DNA of 64,000 nucleotides from Pedobacter ureilyticus (GCF_005925345.1 NZ_SSHJ01000005.1:124001-188000), one strand, 5' to 3'; shown: positions 44,677 through 55,356, numbered from the stretch's first letter. The notes: a model not told the origin generated them from the sequence alone. Translations and numbers: made by a program.

Positions 44677-44762
44677 CGTCATTTCGAACGCAGAGAGAAA
44701 TCTAATCTTAATAAATAATCGAATTGCTAGATTTCTCTTCGTTCCTTCCTCATCGAACGATA
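44677..44762. repeat. Dispersed GTCATTTCGAAC repeat, copy 1
   Basis: GTCATTTCGAACGCAGAGAG and AAATCT are followed about 30 nt later by the opposing arm AGATTTCTCTTCGTTCC. A close copy of the first arm lies at 48543-48571 with the T variant (GAACGTAGAGAGAAATCT). The rest of the 44546-44828 gap shows no gene. Confidence 0.65.
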
Positions 44763-44769
44763 GTTCAAA

Positions 44770-44807
44770 AAAATAACAGCCCCGATTGAATTCCAATCAG
44801 GGCTGTT
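44770..44807 (-). terminator. Terminator after dapA (minus strand)
   Basis: AACAGCCCCGATTG (44775-44788) and CAATCAGGGCTGTT (44794-44807) form a 14-bp stem with one mismatch. On the minus strand it is followed by a T-rich stretch (complement of CAAAAAAAT at 44766-44774), 21 nt beyond the dapA stop. Confidence 0.9.
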
Positions 44808-44828
44808 ATGCATATTCTAAAAGAAGGA

Positions 44829-45707
44829 TTACGCCAGTTGTTTCAGTTGTTCTGCAATTTGTGCATCAAGATTTGTACTGGCTTTAACCAAAGGTAAACG
44901 AACATCATCGCCACAAACTCCTAATTGCTTCAAAGCGGCTTTTACACCTACGGGGTTGCCTTCTGCAAAACATAATCTGGTAAATTCTAATAGGCTTAAA
45001 TGCGCTGGAGTAGCTTTGGCAAATTCTCCGTTTAAACACAATCTAATCATATCAGAAAATTGTCTAGGTAAGGCATTTCCAATTACCGAAATAACCCCAA
45101 CAGCACCAATAGCCATCATGGGTAAAGCAACTGGGTCGTCACCAGAGATCAACATAAAATCTGCAGGTTTATCTCTCATGATCTGGTTAAACTGTTCGAA
45201 AGAACCAGCTGCATCTTTAATACCAATTAAGTTCTTAAAATCATTCGCTAAACGGCAAGTTGTTTCAGGCGTCATATTTGAGCCAGTTCTGCCTGGTACG
45301 TTGTAAAGCAAAATAGGTAGTGTGCTGGTTTCGCTTAAATATTTGTAGTGCTGGTAAATGCCTTCTTGGTTAGGTTTGTTGTAATAAGGGCTAACAGAAA
45401 GGATAGCACTATAACCGTTGCTTTCGAAAGTTTTGATTTCTTCAGCTACGCTTAACGTATCATTTCCTCCAATACCTGCCACTAAAGGCAAACGGCCATT
45501 GTTAATTTCAGCGGTAAACTCCCACACCTTCTTCTTCTCGTCCTTGCTTAATGTAGCGGTTTCGCCAGTTGTCCCTAAAGATACGAGGTATTCAATACCT
45601 CCATTAACCAAGTGATTAATCAGGCGCTCTAAACCCTGATAATCTACCGAGCCATCGGTGTTGAACGGTGTGACCAACGCTACACCTGTTCCGTGAAATT
45701 TGTTCAT
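44829..45707 (-). CDS. dapA: 4-hydroxy-tetrahydrodipicolinate synthase
   Basis: A 292-residue TIM-barrel aldolase. GTGVALVTPFNTDGSVDYQG is the N-terminal strand, SLGTTGETATLS the pyruvate/aspartate-semialdehyde site, LYNVPGRTG has the catalytic Tyr135, and LIGIKDAAGSF carries the Schiff-base Lys164. It condenses pyruvate with aspartate semialdehyde, the first step towards meso-diaminopimelate, which fits the meso-DAP type MurE in this window. It is 292 residues long, as in E. coli. Its upstream region is the left arm of an inverted repeat that encloses the GxxExxY gene. Confidence 0.96.
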   Translation of the reverse strand: MNKFHGTGVALVTPFNTDGSVDYQGLERLINHLVNGGIEYLVSLGTTGETATLSKDEKKKVWEFTAEINNGRLPLVAGIGGNDTLSVAEEIKTFESNGYSAILSVSPYYNKPNQEGIYQHYKYLSETSTLPILLYNVPGRTGSNMTPETTCRLANDFKNLIGIKDAAGSFEQFNQIMRDKPADFMLISGDDPVALPMMAIGAVGVISVIGNALPRQFSDMIRLCLNGEFAKATPAHLSLLEFTRLCFAEGNPVGVKAALKQLGVCGDDVRLPLVKASTNLDAQIAEQLKQLA

Positions 45708-45725
45708 TTTTTTTATTATTGTTAT

Positions 45726-45757
45726 TTAACCACCAAGCCACAAAGGACACAAAGGTG
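45726..45757 (+). repeat. Left arm of inverted repeat around GxxExxY gene
   Basis: TTAACCACCAAG followed by CCACAAAGGACACAAAGG. The right arm at 46197-46226, read on the minus strand, is TTAACCACTAAG followed by ACACGAAGGACACCAAG, with four differences over about 28 bp. Each arm consists of near-repeats of CACnAAG. It starts 19 bp upstream of the dapA start codon. Confidence 0.85.
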
Positions 45758-45781
45758 TTTTTTTATTTTATATTCTTTTTG

Positions 45782-46162
45782 CTATAAATAGCCATTTATA
45801 ACTCTTTTTATTCCGTCTTTTATTTTTGGAACATTGAAGTTGATAAGTAGGCCTAATTTGCAGTTGCTGAGTTTTAAATAAGTTAAGGCTTGAGCCAAGT
45901 GAACATCGCTAAGCTCACTAACCGATTTTATTTCAACAATTACTTTGTCTTCAACTAAAATATCAATTCTGTAACCACAATCAAGTTGCATACCTCTGTA
46001 ATTTAGGGGCAAAGCCACTTGAGATAAAACTTCAAGTCCAAGATATCTAAGCTCAAAAAGTAGGCATGCTTCATAAGCAGACTCCAATAAGCCTGGTCCG
46101 AGCTGTACATGTACATTGTAAGCTGCTTGAACAATTATTTTTGCAATTTCATCCTCAGTCAT
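45782..46162 (-). CDS. GxxExxY family protein (PD-(D/E)XK-like)
   Basis: A 126-residue protein with the family-defining GLLESAY (in AAYNVHVQLGPGLLESAYEA), then GYRIDILVEDKVIVEIKSVSEL, which has the D-x(n)-ExK arrangement of PD-(D/E)XK nucleases, and a C-terminal FNVPKIKDGIKRV. Biochemical function of the family is not established. It lies alone between dapA and ligA, inside a 500-bp unit bordered by inverted CACnAAG-type repeats, which suggests that gene and repeats move or persist together. Confidence 0.9.
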   Translation of the reverse strand: MTEDEIAKIIVQAAYNVHVQLGPGLLESAYEACLLFELRYLGLEVLSQVALPLNYRGMQLDCGYRIDILVEDKVIVEIKSVSELSDVHLAQALTYLKLSNCKLGLLINFNVPKIKDGIKRVINGYL

Positions 46163-46196
46163 AAGGTAGATATGCTGTAAATTACATTATAATTTT

Positions 46197-48266
<2,070 letters not shown>

Positions 48267-48323
48267 TTAAATTGATAAATTGTTAGGATTTAGAAAGCAG
48301 TGCTATTGCTACTATAAAAATGT

Positions 48324-48665
48324 GAGCCCCGTTATTCGCTACAAGGTTTAGTTCGTTTGTCTTCGGCAAGCTCAGACCGGCACGAACTAAACGCTTTTCG
48401 CTGCTACCGGGTTTAAATTGGTTGTGGCGGTGCTACTATGAGCCTTTGACCAACCCTTGGCAAACGGGATATAGGTTTGTCGCAGCTCATAGTGGCACAA
48501 GCTTTGGTTGATTAAACCCGATAAAAGTGTAAATACTTTTTGGAGCGTCATTTCGAACGTAGAGAGAAATCTGTTACATAGAAGCAATTTACTTTGAAAT
48601 TGCTTTCTGCGTTGGAAATGATGGCAGCAGAACACAAAAAGATTGTAACGATTAGCGGGGCTTTC
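48324..48665. repeat. Large nested palindromic element upstream of parC
   Basis: The outer arms are AGCCCCGTTATTCGCTACAA (48325-48344) and TTGTAACGATTAGCGGGGCT (48643-48662), complementary with three mismatches. Inside are GTTTAGTTCGT (48346-48356) with ACGAACTAAAC (48382-48392), a perfect 11-bp stem, and GGGTTTAA with TTAAACCC (48409-48518), enclosing GCTACTATGAGC with GCTCATAGTGGC. The gap 48231-48808 has no supported gene. The element also contains the second GTCATTTCGAAC repeat (48543-48571). Confidence 0.7.
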
Positions 48666-48808
48666 GGAAGCGAAAAATTGCTGTCATTGCTTTTCTAATC
48701 AGTCAGCTTGTTGTAAACCAAAAACTTAACGTTAATTGTTAAAAACTTCTGTCGTAAAAATGGGCTTCAAGTCTTATATTTACGCATCCCATAAACTTTT
48801 TTTAGCAC

Positions 48809-51721
48809 ATGAGTGAAGAACTGGACGATTTAAACGAAACCAATTTACCCGAAGACCAAGATAGCGAAAGCCGTGTTGAAGAGCAAAAGCACACGGTTAT
48901 TCCGATTAATGGCTTATACGAAAATTGGTTTTTAGATTATGCTTCGTATGTAATTCTTGATAGGGCCGTACCGCACATTAACGATGGTTTTAAACCCGTA
49001 CAGCGCCGTATTATGCACTCGTTAAAGGAGATGGACGATGGACGTTTTAACAAAGCGGCCAACGTTATTGGAAATACGATGAAGTACCATCCACATGGGG
49101 ATGCCTCTATTGGGGATGCGATGGTGCAAATTGGCCAAAAGGATTTGCTGATTGATTGCCAGGGTAACTGGGGCGACCCGATTACTGGCGACAGTGCCGC
49201 TGCACCACGTTACATCGAGGCTCGTTTATCAAAATTTGCTAACGATGTGGTGTTTAACGCAGATACTACCATTTGGTCGCTAAGTTACGATGGGCGTAAT
49301 AACGAGCCGGTAACCTTACCAGTAAAGTTTCCTTTGTTGTTAGCACAGGGTGCCGAAGGTATTGCGGTAGGATTGGCCACCAAGATTATGCCGCACAATT
49401 TTATAGAGCTACTCGATGCCTCTATTGAAGTTTTAAAAGGGGTAAGGCCTAATATTTTACCCGATTTTTTTACGGGAGGCATGGCCGATTTTTCGAACTA
49501 CAACGAGGGTCAACGTGGTGGTAAAATTAGGGTGCGTGCAAAGATTACGGAGCGTGATAAAAAGACTCTGGTAATTACCGAAATTCCGTACAGTACCACC
49601 ACAGGTTCTTTAATTGATAGTGTATTGTCTGCCAATGATAAAGGCAAAATCAAAATCAAGAAGATTGAGGATAACACTGCCGCAAACGTAGAAATCGTGG
49701 TGCATTTGGCGCCAGGTATTTCTCCTGATGTAACCATAGATGCGCTATATGCTTTTACCAATTGTGAGGTTTCTATATCACCAAATACCTGCGTAATTAA
49801 GGATGATAAACCTCACTTTTTAAGTGTAAACGATATTCTTGAGCAAAACACAAAGTTTACCAAAGCTTTATTAAAGCAAGAACTGGAAATTCGTTTGCAT
49901 GAGTTACAAGAACGTGTTTTCTTTAGTTCGTTGTTAAAGATTTTCATCCAAGAAGGGATGTACAAAAACTCGGAATATGAAAATTCTGGAGATTTTGATA
50001 CCGTTGTGCAAGTGTTACATCGTTTATTTGATCCTTTTAAGGCTTCTTTATATCGGGAAATACAGCCCGAAGATTTCAAAAAGCTAATCGATAAGCCGAT
50101 GAGCAGTATCACTCGTTTTGACGTAAAAAAAGCGGATGAGATGATGAAAGCTTTGGAAGATGAGATGAAAACGGTTCGTGGGCATCTTCGTCATTTAACG
50201 GACTATACCATTGCTTGGTTTGAGAAAATTAAAGCTAAGTACGGTAAAGGTAGAGAGCGTAAAACCGAAATTAGATTATTTGATAGGGTAGAGGCGGCTA
50301 AAGTGGCGTTGGCCAACGTAAAATTGTACATGAACCGCGAAGATGGTTTTATTGGTACTGGTTTAAAAAAGGATGAGTTTGTAGGCGACTGTTCTGATAT
50401 TGACGAGATTATCGTTTTCCGTGAGGACGGACGTTTCATTGTAACCAAAGTGGCCGATAAAACTTTCGTAGGTAAGCATATCATCCACGCTCAAGTTTTC
50501 AAGAAAGGCGACGAGCGTACGGTATACAATATGATTTACAAAGACGGTGGCAGTGGAATTAGCTATATCAAACGTTTTTCTGTTTTAGGGGTAACCCGCG
50601 ATAAAGAGTACGATTTAACCAAAGGCACCAAAGGCTCAAAAGTGTTGTACTTTACGGCTAATCCAAATGGCGAGGCCGAGGTGGTTTCTGTGCAATTGAA
50701 ACCTCATTCTAAGTTGAAAAAACTGGTTATAGACATAGATTTTGCCAATGTGGCCATTAAAGGTCGTAGCTCTATGGGCAATATTGTAGTGAAATTCCCA
50801 ATCAAGAAAGTGCTGTTGAAGACTAAGGGTATTTCTACTTTGGCGGGTATTAAAATTTGGTATGATGATATCTTGAAGCGCTTAAATGTAGACGGCAGAG
50901 GAAAATATTTAGGTGAGTTTGATGGCGATGATAAGATTTTGCAAGTATATGAAAATGGTACTTACGAGCTGAGTACTTTTGAGTTGAGCAATCACTTTGA
51001 TCCGGGTATTGTTTTAATGCAGAAATATAATCCCGAACATGTTTACGGGGTGGTGCATTACGATGGTAAAGCCAAAAATTATTTCGTAAAACGATTTGTA
51101 TTTGAAGTGCAGCCCGTGGGCAAAGTAGTGAGTTTCATTAGTGAAGAAAACGGCTCTAAAATGGTTTTCATTACAGGTAAAACCGATGCCAAGCTAACCG
51201 TTGATGTAGAAAAAGGTAAAACTAAAACTCCTGAAACTTTAGAGCTAGAACTGGCGAGCTTAATTGATGTAAAGGGTTGGAAAGCTAATGGAAACCGATT
51301 GACACCACATACGGTAAAAAAAGTTGCTTTGGTTGATGCTGAGCTAGAAATTGGTTTAGCGGAGCTTGAAGAGTCGCACTTTGAAGTTACGGAAGTACAT
51401 ACTGAGCCATCAACAAATGGAGAAGAAGATCATAACGACATTGAAGCGGTTAATGAAATTCATGTTAACGAAGTAACTCCAGGGGCGAATGGGGAAAGTC
51501 CGACTTTTGAAGCTACTGAGGAGCCTAAGAAACCGAAACCTAGTTTTAAATCTGCTGCAAAACCTTTGGTTGTTGAAGAACCCAAGAAGGAAGAAGTTAA
51601 AATAGAAGCAGACAGTGAAAAACCGGCTGAACCTGTTGTGCAGAAGAAGAAAATATCATTTGAGATTACTAATCCAGGAGATATTAAGATAGATGATAAA
51701 GGGCAGGGTTCTTTGTTTTAA
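48809..51721 (+). CDS. parC: Topoisomerase IV subunit A
   Basis: A 970-residue type IIA topoisomerase subunit. The breakage-reunion domain has WFLDYASYVILDRAVPHIND, FKPVQRRIMHSLKEM, the KYHPHGDASIGDAM region and the catalytic tyrosine Tyr135 (AAPRYIEAR); the C-terminal part is a beta-pinwheel followed from about residue 860 by an acidic, low-complexity tail ending GQGSLF. Features such as GNWGDPITGDSAAAPRY match the Bacteroidota ParC/topo IV type more than GyrA. It decatenates chromosomes with ParE, whose gene is not in the window. Ala99 occupies the place of the quinolone-target serine. Its stop overlaps the convergent gene by 4 nt. Confidence 0.9.
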   Translation: MSEELDDLNETNLPEDQDSESRVEEQKHTVIPINGLYENWFLDYASYVILDRAVPHINDGFKPVQRRIMHSLKEMDDGRFNKAANVIGNTMKYHPHGDASIGDAMVQIGQKDLLIDCQGNWGDPITGDSAAAPRYIEARLSKFANDVVFNADTTIWSLSYDGRNNEPVTLPVKFPLLLAQGAEGIAVGLATKIMPHNFIELLDASIEVLKGVRPNILPDFFTGGMADFSNYNEGQRGGKIRVRAKITERDKKTLVITEIPYSTTTGSLIDSVLSANDKGKIKIKKIEDNTAANVEIVVHLAPGISPDVTIDALYAFTNCEVSISPNTCVIKDDKPHFLSVNDILEQNTKFTKALLKQELEIRLHELQERVFFSSLLKIFIQEGMYKNSEYENSGDFDTVVQVLHRLFDPFKASLYREIQPEDFKKLIDKPMSSITRFDVKKADEMMKALEDEMKTVRGHLRHLTDYTIAWFEKIKAKYGKGRERKTEIRLFDRVEAAKVALANVKLYMNREDGFIGTGLKKDEFVGDCSDIDEIIVFREDGRFIVTKVADKTFVGKHIIHAQVFKKGDERTVYNMIYKDGGSGISYIKRFSVLGVTRDKEYDLTKGTKGSKVLYFTANPNGEAEVVSVQLKPHSKLKKLVIDIDFANVAIKGRSSMGNIVVKFPIKKVLLKTKGISTLAGIKIWYDDILKRLNVDGRGKYLGEFDGDDKILQVYENGTYELSTFELSNHFDPGIVLMQKYNPEHVYGVVHYDGKAKNYFVKRFVFEVQPVGKVVSFISEENGSKMVFITGKTDAKLTVDVEKGKTKTPETLELELASLIDVKGWKANGNRLTPHTVKKVALVDAELEIGLAELEESHFEVTEVHTEPSTNGEEDHNDIEAVNEIHVNEVTPGANGESPTFEATEEPKKPKPSFKSAAKPLVVEEPKKEEVKIEADSEKPAEPVVQKKKISFEITNPGDIKIDDKGQGSLF

Positions 51722-53055
51722 AGCCTACTTTGTCTAATTAAATCTAGTTGTGCTAAGTAATTTTGTAATGGGTTATTTAGCTCGCGTGCTATTTCTATGG
51801 CTTTATTTTGGGCAACAATGGCTTTGTCTTTTAAATTTAATTTATACAAAATTAAAGCATAGGTTTCAAAGTTTTGTGAGCTTGGTTTCAATTCAATAGC
51901 TCGTTTACTCCAAGCTAGTGCTTTGGTAAGGTGCAAATTGCTGGTGGTAGACAGCTTCACAAAATTTCTGGCGGCATCATTTAATTCGTTTGAATAATAA
52001 TTAGCGGTTACCGAATGAATAATATCAGCATAGTCTCTATTTAAATATGGACTAGCGATGCTGTTTACCTTTTCAATTTTCTGATGCTTTGTTTTTAATC
52101 TTTTGGCTTCAAGAAATCTTATACTATCCGTTAATTTAGCATACATAAAGTGCTTGTCATAATAGATAGATGCATTTGAAAAATAATTGGCGGTGTCGCC
52201 CGTCTTCAAATAGTAGGTTATCAATTGTAAATCATGATATTTTTGCCCATTGACAGGATCGTTACGATGTATGCTCTTATAATATCTTGCAGCATTTACC
52301 GCATCTGGCAGACAAATTGTATTTATACCTTTGTTCAATGTGTTTTCTATAATGGCGATATTTACGAAAGCCCCAAACGAACTTCCTTCTTTTTTATAAA
52401 CTTCGTTAATTAAGGGAAGATCTTTTATTAATTGATGCGCTTTCCCCATAATTACTGGGCCGGCTCGTAAAATAAACTTGACCGTGTTGTAATCTAAACT
52501 ATCAACATTTTTGATATAGTTCGGGTAAAGTTCTATTAAAGATGAATTATCAATTAAGCCAGCGGCTATTCTTAAGTTGATGAGTTTTTCTAATTTTTCT
52601 TTGCTATAATTTTTACTGTACTGGTTTTTGAGTGACATTTCAACTTTTTTGTTGGAAAAGGCAATTGCTTTATTCAAAGCGCTTTCAAATGCTTCTTTTG
52701 TCTGATGACATCCGCAATCAACATAAAATACTTCCTCGTCTGGATGCATAAATATCAGTCTCGGCGCATTAATATAATAAGTTTTTAAAATTTTTTTTAT
52801 GTATGGATCGTTACTATTACCTTCATATAAAGTAAAAAGGTCATTTATTTTTTTAAAAAATATATTACCATCGCTGTTATCTAAGGTATTCATTTTTGCC
52901 AATAAATCTGTCACTTTTGTATCTACAAGAAGTAGTAGCGGTCTATTTTGCAGAGCACTCCTAGATAATGCTTCCCTAATTGTTACGTTGCGTTCTTGTG
53001 AGAAACATAAGCTAAAACCTAGCAAATAAAATAATAATGATAGCGTAAATTTCAT
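51718..53055 (-). CDS. Secreted thioredoxin/TPR-like hypothetical protein
   Basis: A 445-residue protein with a cleavable signal peptide (MKFTLSLLFYLLGFSLCFSQ). Residues 20-150 resemble a degenerate thioredoxin fold: RPLLLLVDTKVTDLL, then APRLIFMHPDEEVFYVDCGC and a final helix, with no CxxC active site near the start. The rest is helical with TPR-like repeats (KALAWSKRAIELKPSSQNFE, ALILYKLNLKDKAIVAQNKA). Such proteins occur in the Bacteroidota periplasm or outer membrane, but I do not recognise a function. It has its own promoter and overlaps the parC stop through a shared TTAA. Confidence 0.65.
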   Translation of the reverse strand: MKFTLSLLFYLLGFSLCFSQERNVTIREALSRSALQNRPLLLLVDTKVTDLLAKMNTLDNSDGNIFFKKINDLFTLYEGNSNDPYIKKILKTYYINAPRLIFMHPDEEVFYVDCGCHQTKEAFESALNKAIAFSNKKVEMSLKNQYSKNYSKEKLEKLINLRIAAGLIDNSSLIELYPNYIKNVDSLDYNTVKFILRAGPVIMGKAHQLIKDLPLINEVYKKEGSSFGAFVNIAIIENTLNKGINTICLPDAVNAARYYKSIHRNDPVNGQKYHDLQLITYYLKTGDTANYFSNASIYYDKHFMYAKLTDSIRFLEAKRLKTKHQKIEKVNSIASPYLNRDYADIIHSVTANYYSNELNDAARNFVKLSTTSNLHLTKALAWSKRAIELKPSSQNFETYALILYKLNLKDKAIVAQNKAIEIARELNNPLQNYLAQLDLIRQSRL

Positions 53056-53078
53056 GACTCTAATCGGATTGACTTAAG

Positions 53079-53086
53079 CAAATGTA
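53079..53086 (-). promoter_or_regulatory. -7 element TACATTTG of the thioredoxin/TPR-like gene
   Basis: Perfect TAnnTTTG on the minus strand, 24 nt before the start codon. It diverges from the riboswitch promoter 45 bp away. Confidence 0.55.
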
Positions 53087-53106
53087 ATGTTTATCCTAAT
53101 GTATTG

Positions 53107-53138
53107 TTGTCCTAGCTAAAAATTAAATACTATATTTG
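53107..53138 (+). promoter_or_regulatory. Promoter of the TPP riboswitch transcript
   Basis: TTG at 53107-53109, 21 nt, then TATATTTG at 53131-53138. Transcription would begin near 53145, right at the start of the riboswitch. Confidence 0.65.
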
Positions 53139-53144
53139 CCTAAC

Positions 53145-53312
53145 TCAAAGGGGTGCTTGTTAAATACCCAATATTTAGCAGGCTGAGATTATACCCATTT
53201 TGGAGGCATAAGCTTAAAGGCTAAAGGTGTAGGGTTTTCCTAATGCCTTACACCTAAAACCTTATACCTTTCAAAAGCACCTGATGCGGATAATACCGAC
53301 GTAGGGATTTAA
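53145..53312 (+). ncRNA. TPP (THI-box) riboswitch
   Basis: The conserved pieces occur in order: AAAGGGGTGCTTG (P1/P2 side), GCAGGCTGAGATTATACCC (the CTGAGA core), then after a variable P3 arm, AAAGCACCTGATGCGGATAA and TACCGACGTAGGGATT. GGTGC and GCACC pair as the basal stem. It binds thiamine pyrophosphate and lowers expression of the downstream gene. The variable arm contains an inverted repeat of AGGTGTA/TACACCT words (AAAGGTGTAGGG with CCTTACACCT). Confidence 0.95.
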
Positions 53313-53334
53313 TAAAAGAGGTTTAAGCCAATTA

Positions 53335-53372
53335 CTGTTTCGCCCTGAAAGCAGTTTTCAATTATTTTATTT
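53335..53372 (+). terminator. Candidate expression-platform terminator of the riboswitch
   Basis: CTGTTTC, CGCCCT loop region and GAAAGCAG form a short stem with one bulge, followed by TTTTCAATTATTTTATTTT. It could be the attenuator controlled by TPP; the stem is weak, so translational control is also possible. Confidence 0.4.
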
Positions 53373-53450
53373 TGAATTTACGGCACGCTAAGGCTCAACG
53401 CCCAAAGCTATCCGCTAAACTATTAATCGCCATTTGGCAAAATATTGAGA

Positions 53451-54077
53451 ATGGAAATTCAGGAATATCTTCGCTTGTTTGTGGAGCAGGTTAGGGCAAC
53501 ATCTATTTTAGAATGGTTGGCCGTTGGTTTTGGCGTTACCGAGGTTTTATTGGCCAAACGCAACCATATTGGTTTGTACCCAATGGGTATCATAGCCATA
53601 TTGTTATCGCTTTATTTAAAGCTCAACGCTAAATTATATGCCGAAAGCTTATTGAGTATGTACTACTTGGTCATGAGCATTTATGGCTGGGTAATTTGGT
53701 CTAAACGGAAAGCGAATAAGCAAGAAGCTCTTCCTGTAAGTTGGACTACCAAACAAGAGCTGCAAATTGCCTTTGCCATCGCCATTGGCGGATACTTTAT
53801 CTTATACTTTGCTTTAATCAACTTTACAGATTCTGATGTACCTATTTTAGATGCTTTTGTCTCGTCTGTGGCTTGGGCCGGGATGTGGCTTTTAGCCCGT
53901 CGTAAAATAGAAAACTGGATCTTTCTAAACGTTTCAAATATTGTTGCGATCCCACTCATGTGGCATAAAAACTTTGTGATGTTTGCTTTGCTCACGCTGT
54001 TTTTATTTATCGTAGCTATTTTCGGGTATTTCGATTGGAAAAAAATCTATAAGAAACAATTATTAAGTAAAAAGTAA
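53451..54077 (+). CDS. pnuT: PnuC-family transporter, probable thiamine transporter PnuT
   Basis: A 208-residue membrane protein of about seven helices, started at ATG 53451 (MEIQEYLRLFVEQV). SILEWLAVGFGVTEVLLAKR, NHIGLYPMGIIAILLSLYL, LLSMYYLVMSIYGWVIW and WAGMWLLARRKIENWIFLNV are PnuC family landmarks (the W-x-x-x-N and PxG segments line the vitamin path). PnuC proteins move unphosphorylated vitamins by facilitated diffusion. Because a TPP riboswitch controls the transcript, the substrate is most likely thiamine (PnuT) rather than nicotinamide riboside. No thiamine pyrophosphokinase is visible in the window. Confidence 0.9.
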   Translation: MEIQEYLRLFVEQVRATSILEWLAVGFGVTEVLLAKRNHIGLYPMGIIAILLSLYLKLNAKLYAESLLSMYYLVMSIYGWVIWSKRKANKQEALPVSWTTKQELQIAFAIAIGGYFILYFALINFTDSDVPILDAFVSSVAWAGMWLLARRKIENWIFLNVSNIVAIPLMWHKNFVMFALLTLFLFIVAIFGYFDWKKIYKKQLLSKK

Positions 54078-54102
54078 AAAGTAAAAAGTAAAAAGTAAAA
54101 AG
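54064..54102. repeat. Heptanucleotide tandem repeat (AGTAAAA)
   Basis: Five copies of AGTAAAA in a row, starting in the last codons and stop of pnuT and running into the pnuT-flavoprotein gap. Same 7-bp period as the CTCAATA array at 23833. Confidence 0.8.
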
Positions 54103-54161
54103 TATAGTGCGTATTGCACAAATCGTGTTACTCACATCTCAATACTCATATCTAAGCGAAT

Positions 54162-55238
54162 ATGGAACAACTTACACCAACCTGGCAAGAAGCCATACTA
54201 AAATTAGCACCACAATCTGAAGCCTTGGGAGAATTACATCCAGATGTTTTAGAAATTGCTTATCAGGAAGAATGGTTTAAACTTTATGTACCCGTTGCTT
54301 ACGGCGGACCAGGAAAGAAATTACCAGAAATTTTGCGCATTGAGGAAGATTTGGCCTATGTAGATGGCAGCACCGCTTGGACGGTTACCCTTTGCAGCGG
54401 TGCGGGATGGTTTGCCGGATTTTTAGACGACGAACTGGCCAAAGATATTTTTGCTGATCGTAAAGTGTGTTTCGCTGGCAGTGGTGCTGTTGGCGGTACG
54501 GCTCAAAAAATAGTAAATGGTTACCGTATAAACGGACATTGGAAATATGCCAGCGGTGCTTTACATGCTACTATTTTTACCGCAAATTGCGTGTTGCAAG
54601 ATGAAAGTGGAGAACCTATTCTGGATGAAAGCGGAAATCAGGTTATCAAATCTTTTATCTTAAAAAGAGATGAAGTAGCAATACAATCTGGCTGGTCTTA
54701 TTTTGGTTTGGTAGCTACAGGCAGCCATGCTTTTGATGTAAATAATGTTGAAGTTCCTGCTAATCGTTCTTTTAAAATTAATGAGCCCAAAGTAGCAGAT
54801 GAAGGTTTTGATTATCCTTTTTTACAATTGGCAGAAACTACTTTGGCGGTTAACAGTTTGGGTATGGCTCGTAGATTTTTAGACTTAGTTAACGATAGTT
54901 TCTTTAGCCGTTCGGGATTTAAAAGATACACGCCAGAGCAAGTTGCTTTTTTTGAGGACGAACTAGCTAAATGCAAACATACATTGACCACCATTCGTGA
55001 GCATTTTTACGAAGCTTTTGATATATCTTGGGATCAATTAATCAATTATAAGATTATTGACGAAAATATCCTGAAAGATGTAAGTAGGTTGAGTAGAGAA
55101 TTGGCGCATCAATCTAGAAGGGTAGTAGACACTTTATATCCGTATGCGGGTTTAGAAGCTGCAAAACGAGAAACAGAGTTGAATAGGGTTTGGCGAGATT
55201 TACATACCGCTAGCCAACATGCTTTGTTGACATTTTAA
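54162..55238 (+). CDS. Acyl-CoA dehydrogenase-like flavoprotein
   Basis: A 358-residue protein of the acyl-CoA dehydrogenase superfamily. The N-terminal helical part (QEEWFKLYVPVAYGGPGKK, RIEEDLAYVDGSTAWTVTL) is followed by the beta domain (FAGSGAVGGTAQKIVNGYRI, GHWKYASGALHATIF) and a short helical C-domain. W-K-Y-A-S-G-x-x-H-A is closer to the group D flavin monooxygenases (HpaB/DszC type) than to true acyl-CoA dehydrogenases, and no catalytic Glu is obvious. It may be co-transcribed with pnuT behind the TPP riboswitch, 84 nt downstream. The substrate is unknown. Confidence 0.75.
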   Translation: MEQLTPTWQEAILKLAPQSEALGELHPDVLEIAYQEEWFKLYVPVAYGGPGKKLPEILRIEEDLAYVDGSTAWTVTLCSGAGWFAGFLDDELAKDIFADRKVCFAGSGAVGGTAQKIVNGYRINGHWKYASGALHATIFTANCVLQDESGEPILDESGNQVIKSFILKRDEVAIQSGWSYFGLVATGSHAFDVNNVEVPANRSFKINEPKVADEGFDYPFLQLAETTLAVNSLGMARRFLDLVNDSFFSRSGFKRYTPEQVAFFEDELAKCKHTLTTIREHFYEAFDISWDQLINYKIIDENILKDVSRLSRELAHQSRRVVDTLYPYAGLEAAKRETELNRVWRDLHTASQHALLTF

Positions 55239-55320
55239 GCGTTTTATTAAACTTCATTGCTAGCTCGACTGGCAATCGTAAAGCCAAGATTTAACTAGCT
55301 TTGATGTATATAGCTTTAAG

Positions 55321-55340
55321 ATTCCCGCCTACGCGGGAAT
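55321..55340. repeat. Short palindromic repeat ATTCCCGC-CTAC-GCGGGAAT
   Basis: A perfect 8-bp stem followed by GACGAGAGG, of the kind scattered between genes in many bacteria. Only one full copy is in the window. Confidence 0.6.
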
Positions 55341-55356
55341 GACGAGAGGTCTTATG

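Noticed and set aside
48387..48635. 82-codon minus-strand frame upstream of parC.
   Set aside because: It lies within the nested palindrome and reflects its complementary arms; no protein-like composition.
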